Shown: one piece after another, positions 9,922 to 22,757 of the stretch
Position numbering within the stretch: position 1 is the stretch's first letter
Layout of the letters: every line of letters begins with the position of its first letter
Assembly: GCA_963556195.1 (NCBI GenBank)
Contig: CAUVYP010000244.1
Location: 1,860,001-1,924,000, forward strand
Direction: 5' to 3'
DNA: 64,000 bases
From: Sepiola atlantica
Lineage: Eukaryota; Mollusca; Cephalopoda; Sepiida; Sepiolidae
The notes under the pieces: model-generated
The model's input: the letters and a program-made list of their open reading frames with translations, nothing else
The model's database searches: none
What the model was told of the DNA's origin: nothing
Position numbers and translations under genes: made by a program

Positions 9922-11781
9922 TTAGCGCATTTTAAAGTTGATATCGCTTTTGTTTATAACTTCCACATTTATTCGAATTGTGCAACGAAACTTTGCAGAC
10001 AGTCTCAAATAGGCCTTTTCTGCTGAAGTACCAAGTTTCAGAAGTGCACCTCTTGTACTGCCGGAGATATGTCGATACAAACTGAATACGCAAAACATCA
10101 ACAAAATTTAGCGCGTTTTAAAGTTGATATCGCTTTTGTTTATAACTTCCACATTTATTCGAATTGCGCCACGAAACTTTGCAGACAGTCGCGGAGACAC
10201 ATTTTCTACTGAAGTACCAAGTTTCAGAAGTGCAGCTCTTGTACTGCCGGAGATATGTCGATACAAACTGAATACGCAAAACATCAACAAAATTTAGCGC
10301 GTTTTAAAGTTGATATCGCTTTTGTTTATAACTTCCACATTTATTCGAATTGTGCAACAAAACTTTGCAGACAGTCGCGGAGACACATGTCCTACTGCAG
10401 TACCAAGTTTCAGAAGTGCAGCTCTTGTACTGCCGGAGATATGTCGATACAAACTGAATACGCAAAACATCAACAAAATATAGCGCGTTTTAAAGTTGAT
10501 ATCGCTTTTGTTTATAACTTCCACATTTATTCGAATTGTGCAACGAAACTTTGCAGACAGTCCTGAATAAGCCTCCTCTACTGAAGTACCAAGTTTCAGA
10601 AGTGCAGCTCTTGTACTGCCGGAGATATGTCGATACAAACTGAATACGCAAAACATCAACAAGATTTAGCGCGTTTTAAAGTTGATATCGCTTTTGTTTA
10701 TAACTTCCACATTTATTCGAATTGTGCAACAAAACTTTGCAGACAGTCGCGGAGACACATTTTCTACTGAAGTACCAAGTTTCAGAAGTGCAGCTCTTGT
10801 ACTGCCGGAGACATGTCGATACAAACTGAATACGCAAAACATCACCAAAATTTAGCGCGTTTTAAAGTTGATATCGCTTTTGTTTATAACTTCCACATTT
10901 ATTCGAATTGTGCAACGAAACTTTGCAGACAGTCGCGGAGACACATTTTCTACTGAAGTACCAAGTTTCAGAAGTGCAACTCGTGTACTGCCGGAGATAT
11001 GTCGATACAAACTGAATACGCAAAACATCAACAAAATTTAGCGCGTTTTAAAGTTGATATCGCTTTTGTTTATAACTTCCACATTTATTCGAATTGTGCA
11101 ACGAAACTTTGCAGACAGTCTCGAATAGGCCTTTTCTACTGAAGTACCAAGTTTCAGAAGTGCAGCTCTTGTACTGCCGGAGATATGTCGATACAAACTG
11201 AATACGCAAAACATCAACAAAATTTAGCGCGTTTTAAAGTTGATATCGCTTTTGTTAATAACTTCTACATTTATTCGAATTGTGCAACGAAACTTTGCAG
11301 ACAGTCGCGGAGACACATGTTCTACTGATGTACCAAGTTTCAGAAGTGCAACTCTTGTACTGCCGGAGATATGTCGATACAAACTGAATACGCAAAACAT
11401 CAACAAAATTTAGCGCGTTTTAAAGTTGATATCGCTTTTGTTTATAACTTCCACATTTATTCGAATTGTGCCACGAAACTTTGCAGACAGTCGCGGAGAC
11501 ACATGTTCTACTGAAGTACCAAGTTTCAGAAGTGCAGCTCTTGTACTGCCGGAGATATGTCGATACAAACTGAATACGCAATACATCAACAAAATTTAGC
11601 GCATTTTAAAGTTGATATCGCTTTTGTTTATAACTTCCACATTTATTCGAATTGTGCAACGAAACCTTGTAGACAGTCGCGGAGACACATTTTCTACTGA
11701 AGTATTTAGTTTCAGAAGTGCAGCTCTTGTACTGCCGGAGATATGTCGATACAAACTGAATACGCAAAACATCAACAAAAT
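9922..11781. repeat. Older ten-monomer copy related to 16062-17921
   Basis: The order is 9922 (c-like), 10108 (attgcgccacg), 10294 (g), 10480 (h), 10666 (i, ggagacatgtcg and catcacc), 10852 (j), 11038 (k), 11224 (gttaataacttctac with ctgatgtacc), 11410 and 11596 (gaaaccttgtagac with gtatttag). The same order of types recurs at 16062-17921, offset 6140 bases (33 x 186 plus the two insertions near 12066 and 13927). Private differences, such as aaaatatagcg in 10480, show it is more diverged than the 15318/22758 pair. Confidence 0.82.
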
Positions 11782-13828
11782 TTAGCGCGTTTTAAAGTTG
11801 ATATCGCTTTTGTTTATAACTTCCACATTTATTCGAATTGCGCCACGAAACTTTGCAGACAGTCGCGGAGACACATTTTCTACTGAAGTACCAAGTTTCA
11901 GAAGTGCGGCTCTTGTACTGCCGGAGATATGTCGATACAAACTGAATACGCAAAACATCAACAAAATTTAGCGCGTTTTAAAGTTGATATCGCTTTTGTT
12001 TATAACTTCCACATTTATTCGAATTGTACTACGAAACTTTGCAGACAGTCTCGAATAGGCCTTTTCTTACTGAAGTACCAAGTTTCAGAAGTGCAGCTCT
12101 TGTACTGCCGGAGATATGTCGATACAAACTGAATACGCAAAACATCAACAAAATTTAGCGCGTTTTAAAGTTGATATCGCTTTTGTTTATAACTTTCACA
12201 TTTATTCGAATTGTGCAACGAAACTTTGCAGACAGTCTCAAATAGGCCTTTTCTGCTGAAGTACCAAGTTTCAGAAGTGCACCTCTTGTACTGCCGGAGA
12301 TATGTCGATACAAACTGAATACGCAAAACATCAACAAAATTTAGCGCGTTTTAAAGTTGATATCGCTTTTGTTTATAACTTCCACATTTTTTCGTATTGT
12401 GCCACGAAACCTTGCAGACAGTCGCGGAGACACATTTTCTACTGAAGTACCAAGTTTCAGAAGTGCAGCTCTCGTACTGCCGGAGATATGTCGATACAAA
12501 CTGAATACGCAAAATATCAACAAAATTTAGCGCGTTTTAAAGTTGATATCGCTTTTGTTTATAACTTCCACATTTATTCGAATTGTGCAACGAAACTTTG
12601 CAGACAGTCGCGGAGCTACATTTTCTACTGAAGTACCAAGTTTCAGAAGTGCAACTCTTGTACTGCCGGAGATATGTCGATACAAACTGAATACGCAAAA
12701 CATCAACAAAATTTAGCGCGTTTTAAAGTTGATATCGCTTTTGTTTATAACTTCTACGTTTATTCGAATTGTGCAACGAAACTTTGCAGACAGTCGCGGA
12801 GACACATGTTCTACTGAAGTACCAAGTTTCAGAAGTGCAGCTTTTGTACTGCCGGAGATATGTCGATACAAACTGAATACGCAAAACATAAACAAAATCT
12901 AGCGCATTTTAAAGTTGATATCGCTTTTGTTTATAACTTCCACATTTATTCGAATTGTGCAACGAAACTTTGCAGACAGTCGCGGAGACACATGTCCTAC
13001 TGCAGTACCAAGTTTCAGAAGTGCAGCTCTTGTACTGCCGGAGATATGTCGATACAAACTGAATACGCAAAACATCAACAAAATTTAGCGCGTTTTAAAG
13101 TTGATATCGCTTTTGTTTATAACTTCCACATTTATTCGAATTGTGCAACGAAACTTTGCAGACAGTCCTGAATAGGCCTCATCTACTGAAGTACCAAGTT
13201 TCAGAAGTGCAGCTCTTGTACTGCCGGAGATATGTCGATACAAACTGAATACGCAAAACATCAACAAAATTTAGCGCGTTTTAAAGTTGATATCGCTTTT
13301 GTTTATAACTTCCACATTTATTCGAATTGTGCAACGAAACTTTGCAGACAGTCCTGAATAGGCCTCCTCTACTGAAGTACCAAGTTTCAGAAGTGCAGCT
13401 TTTGTACTGTTGGAGATATGTCGATACAAACTGAATACGCAAAACATCAACAAGATTTAGCGCGTTTTAAAGTTGATATCGCTTTTGTTTATAACTTCCA
13501 CATTTATTCGAATTGTGCCACGAAACTTTGCAGACAGTCGCGGAGACACATTTTCTACTGATCTACCAAGTTTCAGAAGTGCAGCTCTTGTACTGCCGGA
13601 GATATGGCGATACAAACTGAATACGCAAAAAATTAACAAAATTTAGCGCGTTTTAAAGTTGATATCGCTTTTGTTTATAACTTCTACATTTATTCGAATT
13701 GTGCAACGAAACTTTGCAGACAGTCGCGGAGACACATTTTCCACTGAAGTACCAAGTTTCAGAAGTGCAACTCGTGTACTGCCGGAGATATGTCGATACA
13801 AACTGAATACGCAAAACATCAACAAAAT
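11782..13828. repeat. Word fragment: gcgcc-k-c-d-e-f-g-h-h-i'-j
   Basis: Monomers: 11782 (attgcgccacg), 11968 (k, 187 bp, gtactacg), 12155 (c), 12341 (d, gaaaccttgc), 12527 (e), 12713 (f, cttctacgtttattcg), 12899 (g), 13085 (h, cctcatctac), 13271 (h, tactgttgg), 13457 (ggagatatggcg and aaaaaattaac), 13643 (j). The two ordered words run into each other here (c-d-e-f then g-h), suggesting both belong to one longer ancestral unit. The h monomer is doubled. Confidence 0.8.
11968..12154. repeat. 187-bp type-k monomer with ttctta insertion
   Basis: Same extra T as in the monomer at 9177, here near 12066. It carries gtactacg where related monomers have gtgctacg. Confidence 0.88.
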
Positions 13829-14015
13829 TTAGCGCGTTTTAAAGTTGATATCGCTTTTGTTTATAACATCCACATTTATTCGAATTGTGCTACGAAACTT
13901 TGCAGACAGTCTCGAATAGGCCTTTTCTTACTGAAGTACCAAGTTTCAGAAGTGCAGCTCTTGTACTGCCGGAGATATGTCGATACAAACTGAATACGCA
14001 AAACATCAACAAAAT
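13829..14015. repeat. 187-bp type-k monomer with ttctta insertion
   Basis: Third carrier of the extra T, near 13927; it has gtgctacg and a private ataacatcc. It follows a j monomer, the same context as 9177. Confidence 0.88.
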
Positions 14016-15317
14016 TTAGCGCGTTTTAAAGTTGATATCGCTTTTGTTTATAACTTCCACATTTATTCGAATTGTGCAACGAAACTTTACAGACAGTAAC
14101 GGAGACAAATTTTCTACTGAAGTACCAAGTTTCAGAAGTGCAACTCTTGTACTGCCGGAGATATGTCGATACAAACTGAATACGCAAAACATCAACAAAA
14201 TTTAGCGCGTTTTAAAGTTGATATCGCTTTTGTTTATAACTTCCACGTTTATTCGAATTGTGCAACGAAACTTTGCAGACAGTCGCGGAGACACATGTTC
14301 TACTGAAGTACCAAGTTTCAGAAGTGCAGCTCTTGTACTGCCGGAGATATGTCGATACAAACTGAATACGCAAAACATCAACAAAATTTAGCGCGTTTTA
14401 AAGTTGATATCGCTTTTGTTTATAACTTCCACATTTATTCGAATTGTGCAACGAAACTTTGTAGACAGTCGCGGAGACACATTTTCTACTGAAGTATTTA
14501 GTTTCAGAAGTGCAGCTCTTGTACTGCCGGAGATATTTCGATACAAACTGAATACGCAAAACATCAACAAAATTTAGCGCGTTTTAAAGTTGATATCGCT
14601 TTTGTTTATATCTTCCACATTAATTCGAATTGTGCAACGAAACTTTGCAGACAGTCTCGAATAGGCCTCCTCTACTGAAGTACCAAGTTTCAGAAGTGCA
14701 GCTCTTGTACTGCCAGAGATATGTCGATACAAACTGAATACGCAAAACATCAACAAAATTTAGCGCGTTTTAAAGTTGATATCGCTTTTGTTTATAACTT
14801 TCACATTTATTCGAATTGTGCAACGAAACTTTGCAGACAGTCGCGGAGACACATTTTCTACTGAAGTACCAAGTTTCAGAAGTGCAGCTCTTGTACTGCC
14901 GGAGATATGTCGATACAAACTGAATACGCAAAACATCAACAAAATTTAGCGCGTTTTAAAGTTGATATCGCTTTTGTTTATAACTTCTACATTTATTCGA
15001 ATTGTGCAACGAAACTTTGCAGACAGTCGCGGAGACACATTTTCCACTGAAGTACCAAGTTTCAGAAGTGCAACTCGTGTACTGCCGGAGATATGTCGAT
15101 ACAAACTGAATACGCAAAACATCAACAAAATTTAGCGCGTTTTAAAGTTGATATCGCTTTTGTTAATAACTTCCACATTTTTTCGTATTGTGCCACGAAA
15201 CTTTGCAGACAGTCGCGGAGACACATTTTCTACTGAAGTACCAAGTTTCAGAAGTGCAGCTCTCGTGCTGCCGGAGATATGTCGATACAAACTGAATACG
15301 CAAAACATCAACAAAAT
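14016..15317. repeat. Seven-monomer mosaic leading to the first large block
   Basis: 14016 is unusual (ctttacagac, agtaacggag, gacaaatttt). 14202 is f-like (cacgtttattcg). 14388 is type a with gatatttcg. 14574 is type b, 14760 a c-like chimera (aactttcac with a first-form cassette), 14946 j-like (tttccactg, gcaactcgtg) and 15132 type d. Then e and f open the next block. The a-b-c-(j)-d-e-f order is the first word with one extra monomer inserted. Confidence 0.8.
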
Positions 15318-18300
15318 TTAGCGCGTTTTAAAGTTGATATCGCTTTTGTTTATAACTTCCACATTTATTCGAATTGTGCAACGAAACTTTGCAGACAGTC
15401 GCGGAGCTACATTTTCTACTGAAGTACCAAGTTTCAGAAGTGCAACTCTTGTACTGCCGGAGATATGTCGATACAAACTGAATACGCAAAACATCAACAA
15501 AATTTAGCGCGTTTTAAAGTTGATATCGCTTTTGTTTATAACTTCTACGTTTATTCGAATTGTGCAACGAAACTTTGCAGACAGTCGCGGAGACACATGT
15601 TCTACTGAAGTACCAAGTTTCAGAAGTGCAGCTCTTGTACTGCCGGAGATATGTCGATACAAACTGAATACGCAAAACATAAACAAAATTTAGCGCATTT
15701 TAAAGTTGATATCGCTTTTGTTTATAACTTCCACATTTATTCGAATTGTGCAACGAAACTTTGTAGACAGTCGCGGAGACACATGTTCTACTGATGTACC
15801 AAGTTTCAGAAGTGCAACTCTAGTACTGCCGGAGATATGTCGATACAAACTGAATACGCAAAACATCAACAAAATTTAGCGCGTTTTAAAGTTTATATCG
15901 CTTTTGTTTATAACTTCCACATTTATTCGAATTGTGCAACGAAACTTTGCAGACAGTCGCGGAGACACATTTTCTACTGAAGTACCAAGTTTCAGAAGTG
16001 CAGCTCTTGTACTGCCGGAGATATGTCGATACAAACTGAATACGCAAAACATCAACAAAATTTAGCGCGTTTTAAAGTTGATATCGCTTTTGTTTATAAC
16101 TTTCACATTTATTCGAATTGTGCAACGAAACTTTGCAGACAGTCTCAAATAGGCCTTTTCTGCTGAAGTACCAAGTTTCAGAAGTGCACCTCTTGTACTG
16201 CCGGAGATATGTCGATACAAACTGAATACGCAAAACATCAACAAAATTTAGCGCGTTTTAAAGTTGATATCGCTTTTGTTTATAACTTCCACATTTATTC
16301 GAATTGCGCCACGAAACTTTGCAGACAGTCGCGAAGACACATTTTCTACTGAAGTACCAAGTTTCAGAAGTGCAGCTCTTGTACTGCCGGAGATATGTCG
16401 ATACAAACTGAATACGCAAAACATCAACAAAATTTAGCGCGTTTTAAAGTTGATATCGCTTTTGTTTATAACTTCCACATTTATTCGAATTGTGCAACAA
16501 AACTTTGCAGACAGTCGCGGAGACACATGTCCTACTGCAGTACCAAGTTTCAGAAGTGCAGCTCTTGTACTGCCGGAGATATGTCGATACAAACTGAATA
16601 CGCAAAACATCAACAAAATTTAGCGCGTTTTAAAGTTGATATCGCTTTTGTTTATAACTTCCACATTTATTCGAATTGTGCAACGAAACTTTGCAGACAG
16701 TCCTGAATAAGCCTCCTCTACTGAAGTACCAAGTTTCAGAAGTGCAGCTCTTGTACTGCCGGAGATATGTCGATACAAACTGAATACGCAAAACATCAAC
16801 AAGATTTAGCGCGTTTTAAAGTTGATATCGCTTTTGTTTATAACTTCCACATTTATTCGAATTGTGCAACAAAACTTTGCAGACAGTCGCGGAGACACAT
16901 TTTCTACTGAAGTACCAAGTTTCAGAAGTGCAGCTCTTGTACTGCCGGAGACATGTCGATACAAACTGAATACGCAAAACATCACCAAAATTTAGCGCGT
17001 TTTAAAGTTGATATCGCTTTTGTTTATAACTTCCACATTTATTCGAATTGTGCAACGAAACTTTGCAGACAGTCGCGGAGACACATTTTCTACTGAAGTA
17101 CCAAGTTTCAGAAGTGCAACTCTTGTACTGCCGGAGATATGTCGATACAAACTGAATACGCAAAACATCAACAAAATTTAGCGCGTTTTAAAGTTGATAT
17201 CGCTTTTGTTTATAACTTCCACATTTATTCGAATTGTGCAACGAAACTTTGCAGACAGTCTCGAATAGGCCTTTTCTACTGAAGTACCAAGTGTCAGAAG
17301 TGCAGCTCTTGTACTGCCGGAGATATGTCGATACAAACTGAATACGCAAAACATCAACAAAATTTAGCGCGTTTTAAAGTTGATATCGCTTTTGTTAATA
17401 ACTTCTACATTTATTCGAATTGTGCAACGAAACTTTGCAGACAGTCGCGGAGACACATGTTCTACTGATGTACCAAGTTTCAGAAGTGCAACTCTTGTAC
17501 TGCGTGAGATATGTCGATACAAACTGAATACGCAAAACATCAACAAAATTTAGCGCGTTTTAAAGTTGATATCGCTTTTGTTTATAACTTCCACATTTAT
17601 TCGAATTGTGCCACGAAACTTTGCAGACAGTCGCGGAGACACATGTTCTACTGAAGTACCAAGTTTCAGAAGTGCAGCTCTTGTACTGCCGGAGATATGT
17701 CGATACAAACTGAATACGAAAAACATCAACAAAATTTAGCGCATTTTAAAGTTGATATCGCTTTTGTTTATAACTTCCACATTTATTCGAATTGTGCAAC
17801 GAAACCTTGTAGACAGTCGCGGAGACACATTTTCTACTGAAGTATTTAGTTTCAGAAGTGCAGCTCTTGTACTGCCGGAGATATGTCGATACAAACTGAA
17901 TACGCAAAACATCAACAAAATTTAGCGCGTTTTAAAGTTGATATCGCTTTTGTTTATAACTTCCACATTTATTCGAATTGTGCAACGAAACTTTGCAGAC
18001 AGTCGCGGAGACACATTTTCTACTGAAGTACCAAGTTTCAGAAGTGCAGCTCTTGTACTGCCGGAGATATGTCGATACAAACTGAATACGCAAAACATCA
18101 ACAAAATTTAGCGCGTTTTAAAGTTGATATCGCTTTTGTTTATAACTTCCACATTTATTCGAATTGTGCAACGAAGCTTTGCAGACAGTCGCGGAGACAC
18201 ATTTTCTACTGAAGTACCTAGTTTCAGAAGTGCAACTCGTGTACTGCCGGAGATATGTCGATACAAACTGAATACGCAAAACATCAACAAAATTTAGCGC

Positions 18301-18479
18301 GTTTTAAAGTTGATATCGCTTTTGTTTATAACTTCCACATTTATTCGAATTGTGCAACGAAACTTTGCAGACAGTCGCGGAGACACATGTTCTACTGATG
18401 TACCAAGTTTCAGAAGTGCAACTCTTGTACTGCCGGAGATATGTCGATACAAACTGAATACGCAAAACATCAACAAAAT

Positions 18480-20339
18480 TTAGCGCGTTTTAAAGTTGAT
18501 ATCGCTTTTGTTTATAACTTCCACGTTTATTCGAATTGTGCAACGAAACTTTGCAGACAGTCGCGGAGACACATGTTCTACTGAGGTACCAAGTTTCAGA
18601 AGTGCAGGTCTTGTACTGCCGGAGATATGTCGATACAAACTGAATACGCAAAACATAAACAAAATTTAGCGCATTTTAAAGTTGATATCGCTTTTGTTTA
18701 TAACTTCCACATTTATTCGAATTGTGCAACGAAACTTTGTAGACAGTCGCGGAGACACATGTTCTACTGAAGTACCAAGTTTCAGAAGTGCAACTCTTGT
18801 ACTGCCGGAGATATGTCGATACAAACTGAATACGCAAAACATCAACAAAATTTAGCGCGTTTTAAAGTTGATATCGCTTTTGTTTATAACTTCCACATTT
18901 ATTCGAATTGTGCAACGAAACTTTGCAGACAGTCGCGGAGACACATGTTCTACTGAAGTACTAAGTTTCAGAAGTGCAGCTCTTGTACTGCAGGAGATAT
19001 GTCGATACAAACTGAATACGCAAAACATCAACAAAATTTAGCGCGTTTTAAAGTTGATATCGCTTTTGTTTATAACTTTCACATTTATTCGAATTGTGCA
19101 ACGAAACTTTGCAGACAGTCTCAAATAGGCCTTTTCTGCTGAAGTACCAAGTTTCAGAAGTGCAGCTCTTGTACTACCGGAGATATGTCGATACAAACTG
19201 AATACGCAAAACATCAACAAAATTTAGCGCGTTTTAAAGTTGATATCGCTTTTGTTTATAACTTCCACATTTATTCGAATTGTGCAACGAAACTTTGCAG
19301 ACAGTCTCGAATAGGCCCTTTAAACTGAAGTACCAAGTTTCAGAAGTGCAGCTTTTGTAATGCCGGAGATATGTCGATACAAACTGAATACGCAAAACAT
19401 CAACAAAATTTAGCGCGTTTTAAAGTTGATATCGCTTTTGTTTATAACTTCCACATTTATTCGAATTGTGCAACGAAACTTTGCAGACAGTCGCGGAGCT
19501 ACATTTTCTACTGAAGTACCAAGTTTCAGAAGTGCAACTCTTGTACTGCCGGAGATATGTCGATACAAACTGAATACGCAAAACATCAACAAAATTTAGC
19601 GCGTTTTAAAGTTGATATCGCTTTTGTTTATAACTTCCACGTTTATTCGAATTGTGCAACGAAACTTTGCAGACAGTCGCGGAGACACATGTTCTACTGA
19701 GGTACCAAGTTTCAGAAGTGCAGGTCTTGTACTGCCGGAGATATGTCGATACAAACTGAATACGCAAAACATAAACAAAATTTAGCGCATTTTAAAGTTG
19801 ATATCGCTTTTGTTTATAACTTCCACATTTATTCGAATTGTGCAACGAAACTTTGTAGACAGTCGCGGAGACACATGTTCTACTGAAGTACCAAGTTTCA
19901 GAAGTGCAACTCTTGTACTGCCGGAGATATGTCGATACAAACTGAATACGCAAAACATCAACAAAATTTAGCGCGTTTTAAAGTTGATATCGCTTTTGTT
20001 TATAACTTCCACATTTATTCGAATTGTGCAACGAAACTTTGCAGACAGTCGCGGAGACACATGTTCTACTGAAGTACTAAGTTTCAGAAGTGCAGCTCTT
20101 GTACTGCAGTAGATATGTCGATACAAACTGAATACGCAAAACATCAACAAAATTTAGCGCGTTTTAAAGTTGATATCGCTTTTGTTTATAACTTTCACAT
20201 TTATTCGAATTGTGCAACGAAACTTTGCAGACAGTCTCGAATAGGCCTTTTCTGCTGAAGTACCAAGTTTCAGAAGTGCAGCTCTTGTACTGCCGGAGAT
20301 ATGTCGATACAAACTGAATACGCAAAACATCAACAAAAT
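18480..20339. repeat. Six-monomer subrepeat within block A (1,116-bp period)
   Basis: 18480-19595 has six monomers: cacgtttattcg with ctgaggtacc and gcaggtc; tttgtagac; gtactgcagg; c-like; ggccctttaaactg with gtaatgccgg; e. The first four recur at 19596-20339, where the third has gtactgcagtag. The ctgaggtacc variant creates a KpnI-type GGTACC that tags this unit. Block B has the equivalent from 25920, again with a 1,116-base period. Confidence 0.88.
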
Positions 20340-20525
20340 TTAGCGCGTTTTAAAGTTGATATCGCTTTTGTTTATAACTTCCACATTTATTCGAATTGCG
20401 CCACGAAACTTTGCAGACAGTCGCGGAGACACATGTCCTACTGCAGTACCAAGTTGTAGAAGTGCAGCTCTTGTACTGCCGGAGATATGTCGATACAAAC
20501 TGAATACGCAAAACATCAACAAAAT
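20340..20525. repeat. Chimeric monomer (gcgcc type fused to g type)
   Basis: The left part has attgcgccacg, the mark of the monomer that normally precedes g. The right part has catgtcctactgcag, the mark of g, followed by a private ttgtagaag. The switch lies between about 20403 and 20435. Fusion of two neighbouring types removes one period, the signature of an unequal exchange between adjacent monomers. Copies at 27780 and 32616 share the private change. Confidence 0.82.
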
Positions 20526-20711
20526 TTAGCGCGTTTTAAAGTTGATATCGCTTTTGTTTATAACTTCCACATTTATTCGAATTGTGCAACGAAACTTTGC
20601 AGACAGTCCTGAATAGGCCTCCTCAACTTAAGTCCAAAGTTTCAGAAGTGCAGCTCTTGTACTGCCGGAGATATGTCGATACAAACTGAATACGCAAAAC
20701 ATCAACAAAAT
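20526..20711. repeat. h-like monomer present only in block A
   Basis: This carries cagtcctgaatagg with private cctcaacttaagtccaaag. In block B the flanking monomers (27780 and 27966) are directly adjacent, so this one was lost from B or gained in A. It accounts for the 40-versus-39-monomer difference. Confidence 0.88.
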
Positions 20712-22757
20712 TTAGCGCGTTTTAAAGTTGATATCGCTTTTGTTTATAACTTCCACATTTATTCGAATTGTGCCACGAAACTTTGCAGACAGTCGCGGAG
20801 ACACATTTTCTACTGAAGTACCAAGTTTCAGAAGTGCAGCTCTTGTACTGCCGGAGACATGTCGATACAAACTGAATACGCAAAACATCACCAAAATTTA
20901 GCGCGTTTTAAAGTTGATATCGCTTTTGTTTATAACTTCCACATTTATTCGAATTGTGCAACGAAACTTTGCAGACAGCCGCGGAGACACATTTTCTACT
21001 GAAGTACCAAGTTTCAGAAGTGCAACTCGTGTACTGCCGGAGATATGTCGATACAAACTGAATACGCAAAACATCAACAAAATTTAGCGCGTTTTAAAGT
21101 TGATATCGCTTTTGTTTATAACTTCCACATTTATTTGAATTGTGCAACGAAACTTTGCAGACAGTCTCGAATAGGCCTTTTCTACTGAAGTACCAAGTTT
21201 CAGAAGTGCAGCTCTTGTACTGCCGGAGATATGTCGATACAAACTGAATACGCAAAACATCAACAAAATTTAGCGCGTTTTAAAGTTGATATCGCTTTTG
21301 TTAATAACTTCTACATTTATTCGAATTGTGCAACGAAACTTTGCAGACAGTCGCGGAGACACATGTTCTACTGATGTACCAAGTTTCAGAAGTGCAGCTC
21401 TTGTACTGCCGGAGATATGTCGATACAAACTGAATACGCAAAACATCAACAACATTTAGCGCGTTTTAAAGTTGATATCGCTTTTGTTTATAACTTCCAC
21501 ATTTATTCGAATTGTGCCACGAAACTTTGCAGACAGTCTCGAATAGACCTTTTCTACTGGAGTACCAAGTTTCAGAAGTGCAACTCTTGTACTGCCGGAG
21601 ATATGTCGATACAAACTGAATACGCAAAACATCAACAAAATTTAGCGCGTTTTAAAGTTTATATCGCTTTTGTTAATAACTTCTACATTTATTCGAATTG
21701 TGCAACGAAACTTTGCAGACAGTCGCGGAGACACATGTTCTACTGATGTACCAAGTTTCAGAAGTGCAGCTCTTGTACTGCCGGAGATATGTCGATACAA
21801 ACTGAATACGCAAAACATCAACAAAATTTAGCGCGTTTTAAAGTTGATATCGCTTTTGTTAATAACTTCTACATCTATTCGAATTGTGCAACGAAACTTT
21901 GCAGACAGTCGCGGAGACACATGTTCTACTGAAGTACCAAGTTTCAGAAGTGCAACTCTTGTACTGCCGGAGATATGTCGATACAAACTGAATACGCAAA
22001 ACATCAACAAAATTTAGCGCGTTTTAAAGTTTATATCGCTTTTGTTTATAACTTCCACATTTATTCGAATTGTGCAACGAAACTTTGCAGACAGTCGCGG
22101 AGACACATGTTCTACTGAAGTACCAAGTTTCAGAAGTGCAGCTCTTGTACTGCCGGAGATATGTCGATACAAACTGAATACGCAAAACATCAACAAAATT
22201 TAGCGAATTTTAAAGTTGATATCGCTTTTGTTTATAACTTCCACATTTATTCGAATTGTGCAACGAAACTTTGTAGACAGTCGCGGAGACACATTTTCTA
22301 CTGAAGTATTTAGTTTCAGAAGTGCAGCTCTTGTACTGCCGGAGATATGTCGATACAAACTGAATACGCAAAACATCAACAAAATTTAGCGCGTTTTAAA
22401 GTTGATATCGCTTTTGTTTATAACTTCCACATTTATTCGAATTGTGCAACGAAACTTTGCAGACAGTCGCGGAGACACATTTTCTACTGAAGTACCAAGT
22501 TTCAGAAGTGCAGCTCTTGTACTGCCGGAGATATGTCGATACAAACTGAATACGCAAAACATCAACAAAATTTAGCGCGTTTTAAAGTTGATATCGCTTT
22601 TGTTTATAACTTCCACATTTATTCGAATTGTGCAACGAAACTTTGCAGACAGTCTCGAATAGGCCTTTTCTACTGAAGTACCAAGTTTCAGAAGTGCAGC
22701 TCTTGTACTGCCGGAGATATGTCGATACAAACTGAATACGCAAAACATCAACAAAAT

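Larger units (their letters stand above)
15318..22757. repeat. Large higher-order block A (40 monomers, 7,440 bp)
   Basis: From the e monomer at 15318 the type order is matched monomer for monomer by block B, 7,440 bases further on, except for the h-like monomer 20526-20711, which B lacks. It includes the gcgcc-g-h-i-j-k word (16248-17363), a doubled six-monomer segment (18480 onwards) and the k-like monomer at 22572. Differences from B that I can see: acgaaaaac against acgcaaaac near 17717, ctgatgtacc against ctgaagtacc near 15793, ataggcc against atagacc in the c monomer, actgaag against actgcag in h, tctcaaatagg against tctcgaatagg at 19038. A recent large tandem duplication is the simplest explanation. 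Confidence 0.92.

Noticed and set aside
14016..14201. Monomer with agtaacggag and ctttacagac as a possible foreign insertion
   Set aside because: It keeps the 186-bp length and nearly all conserved positions, with only a few substitutions clustered near the cassette; it is a variant monomer.
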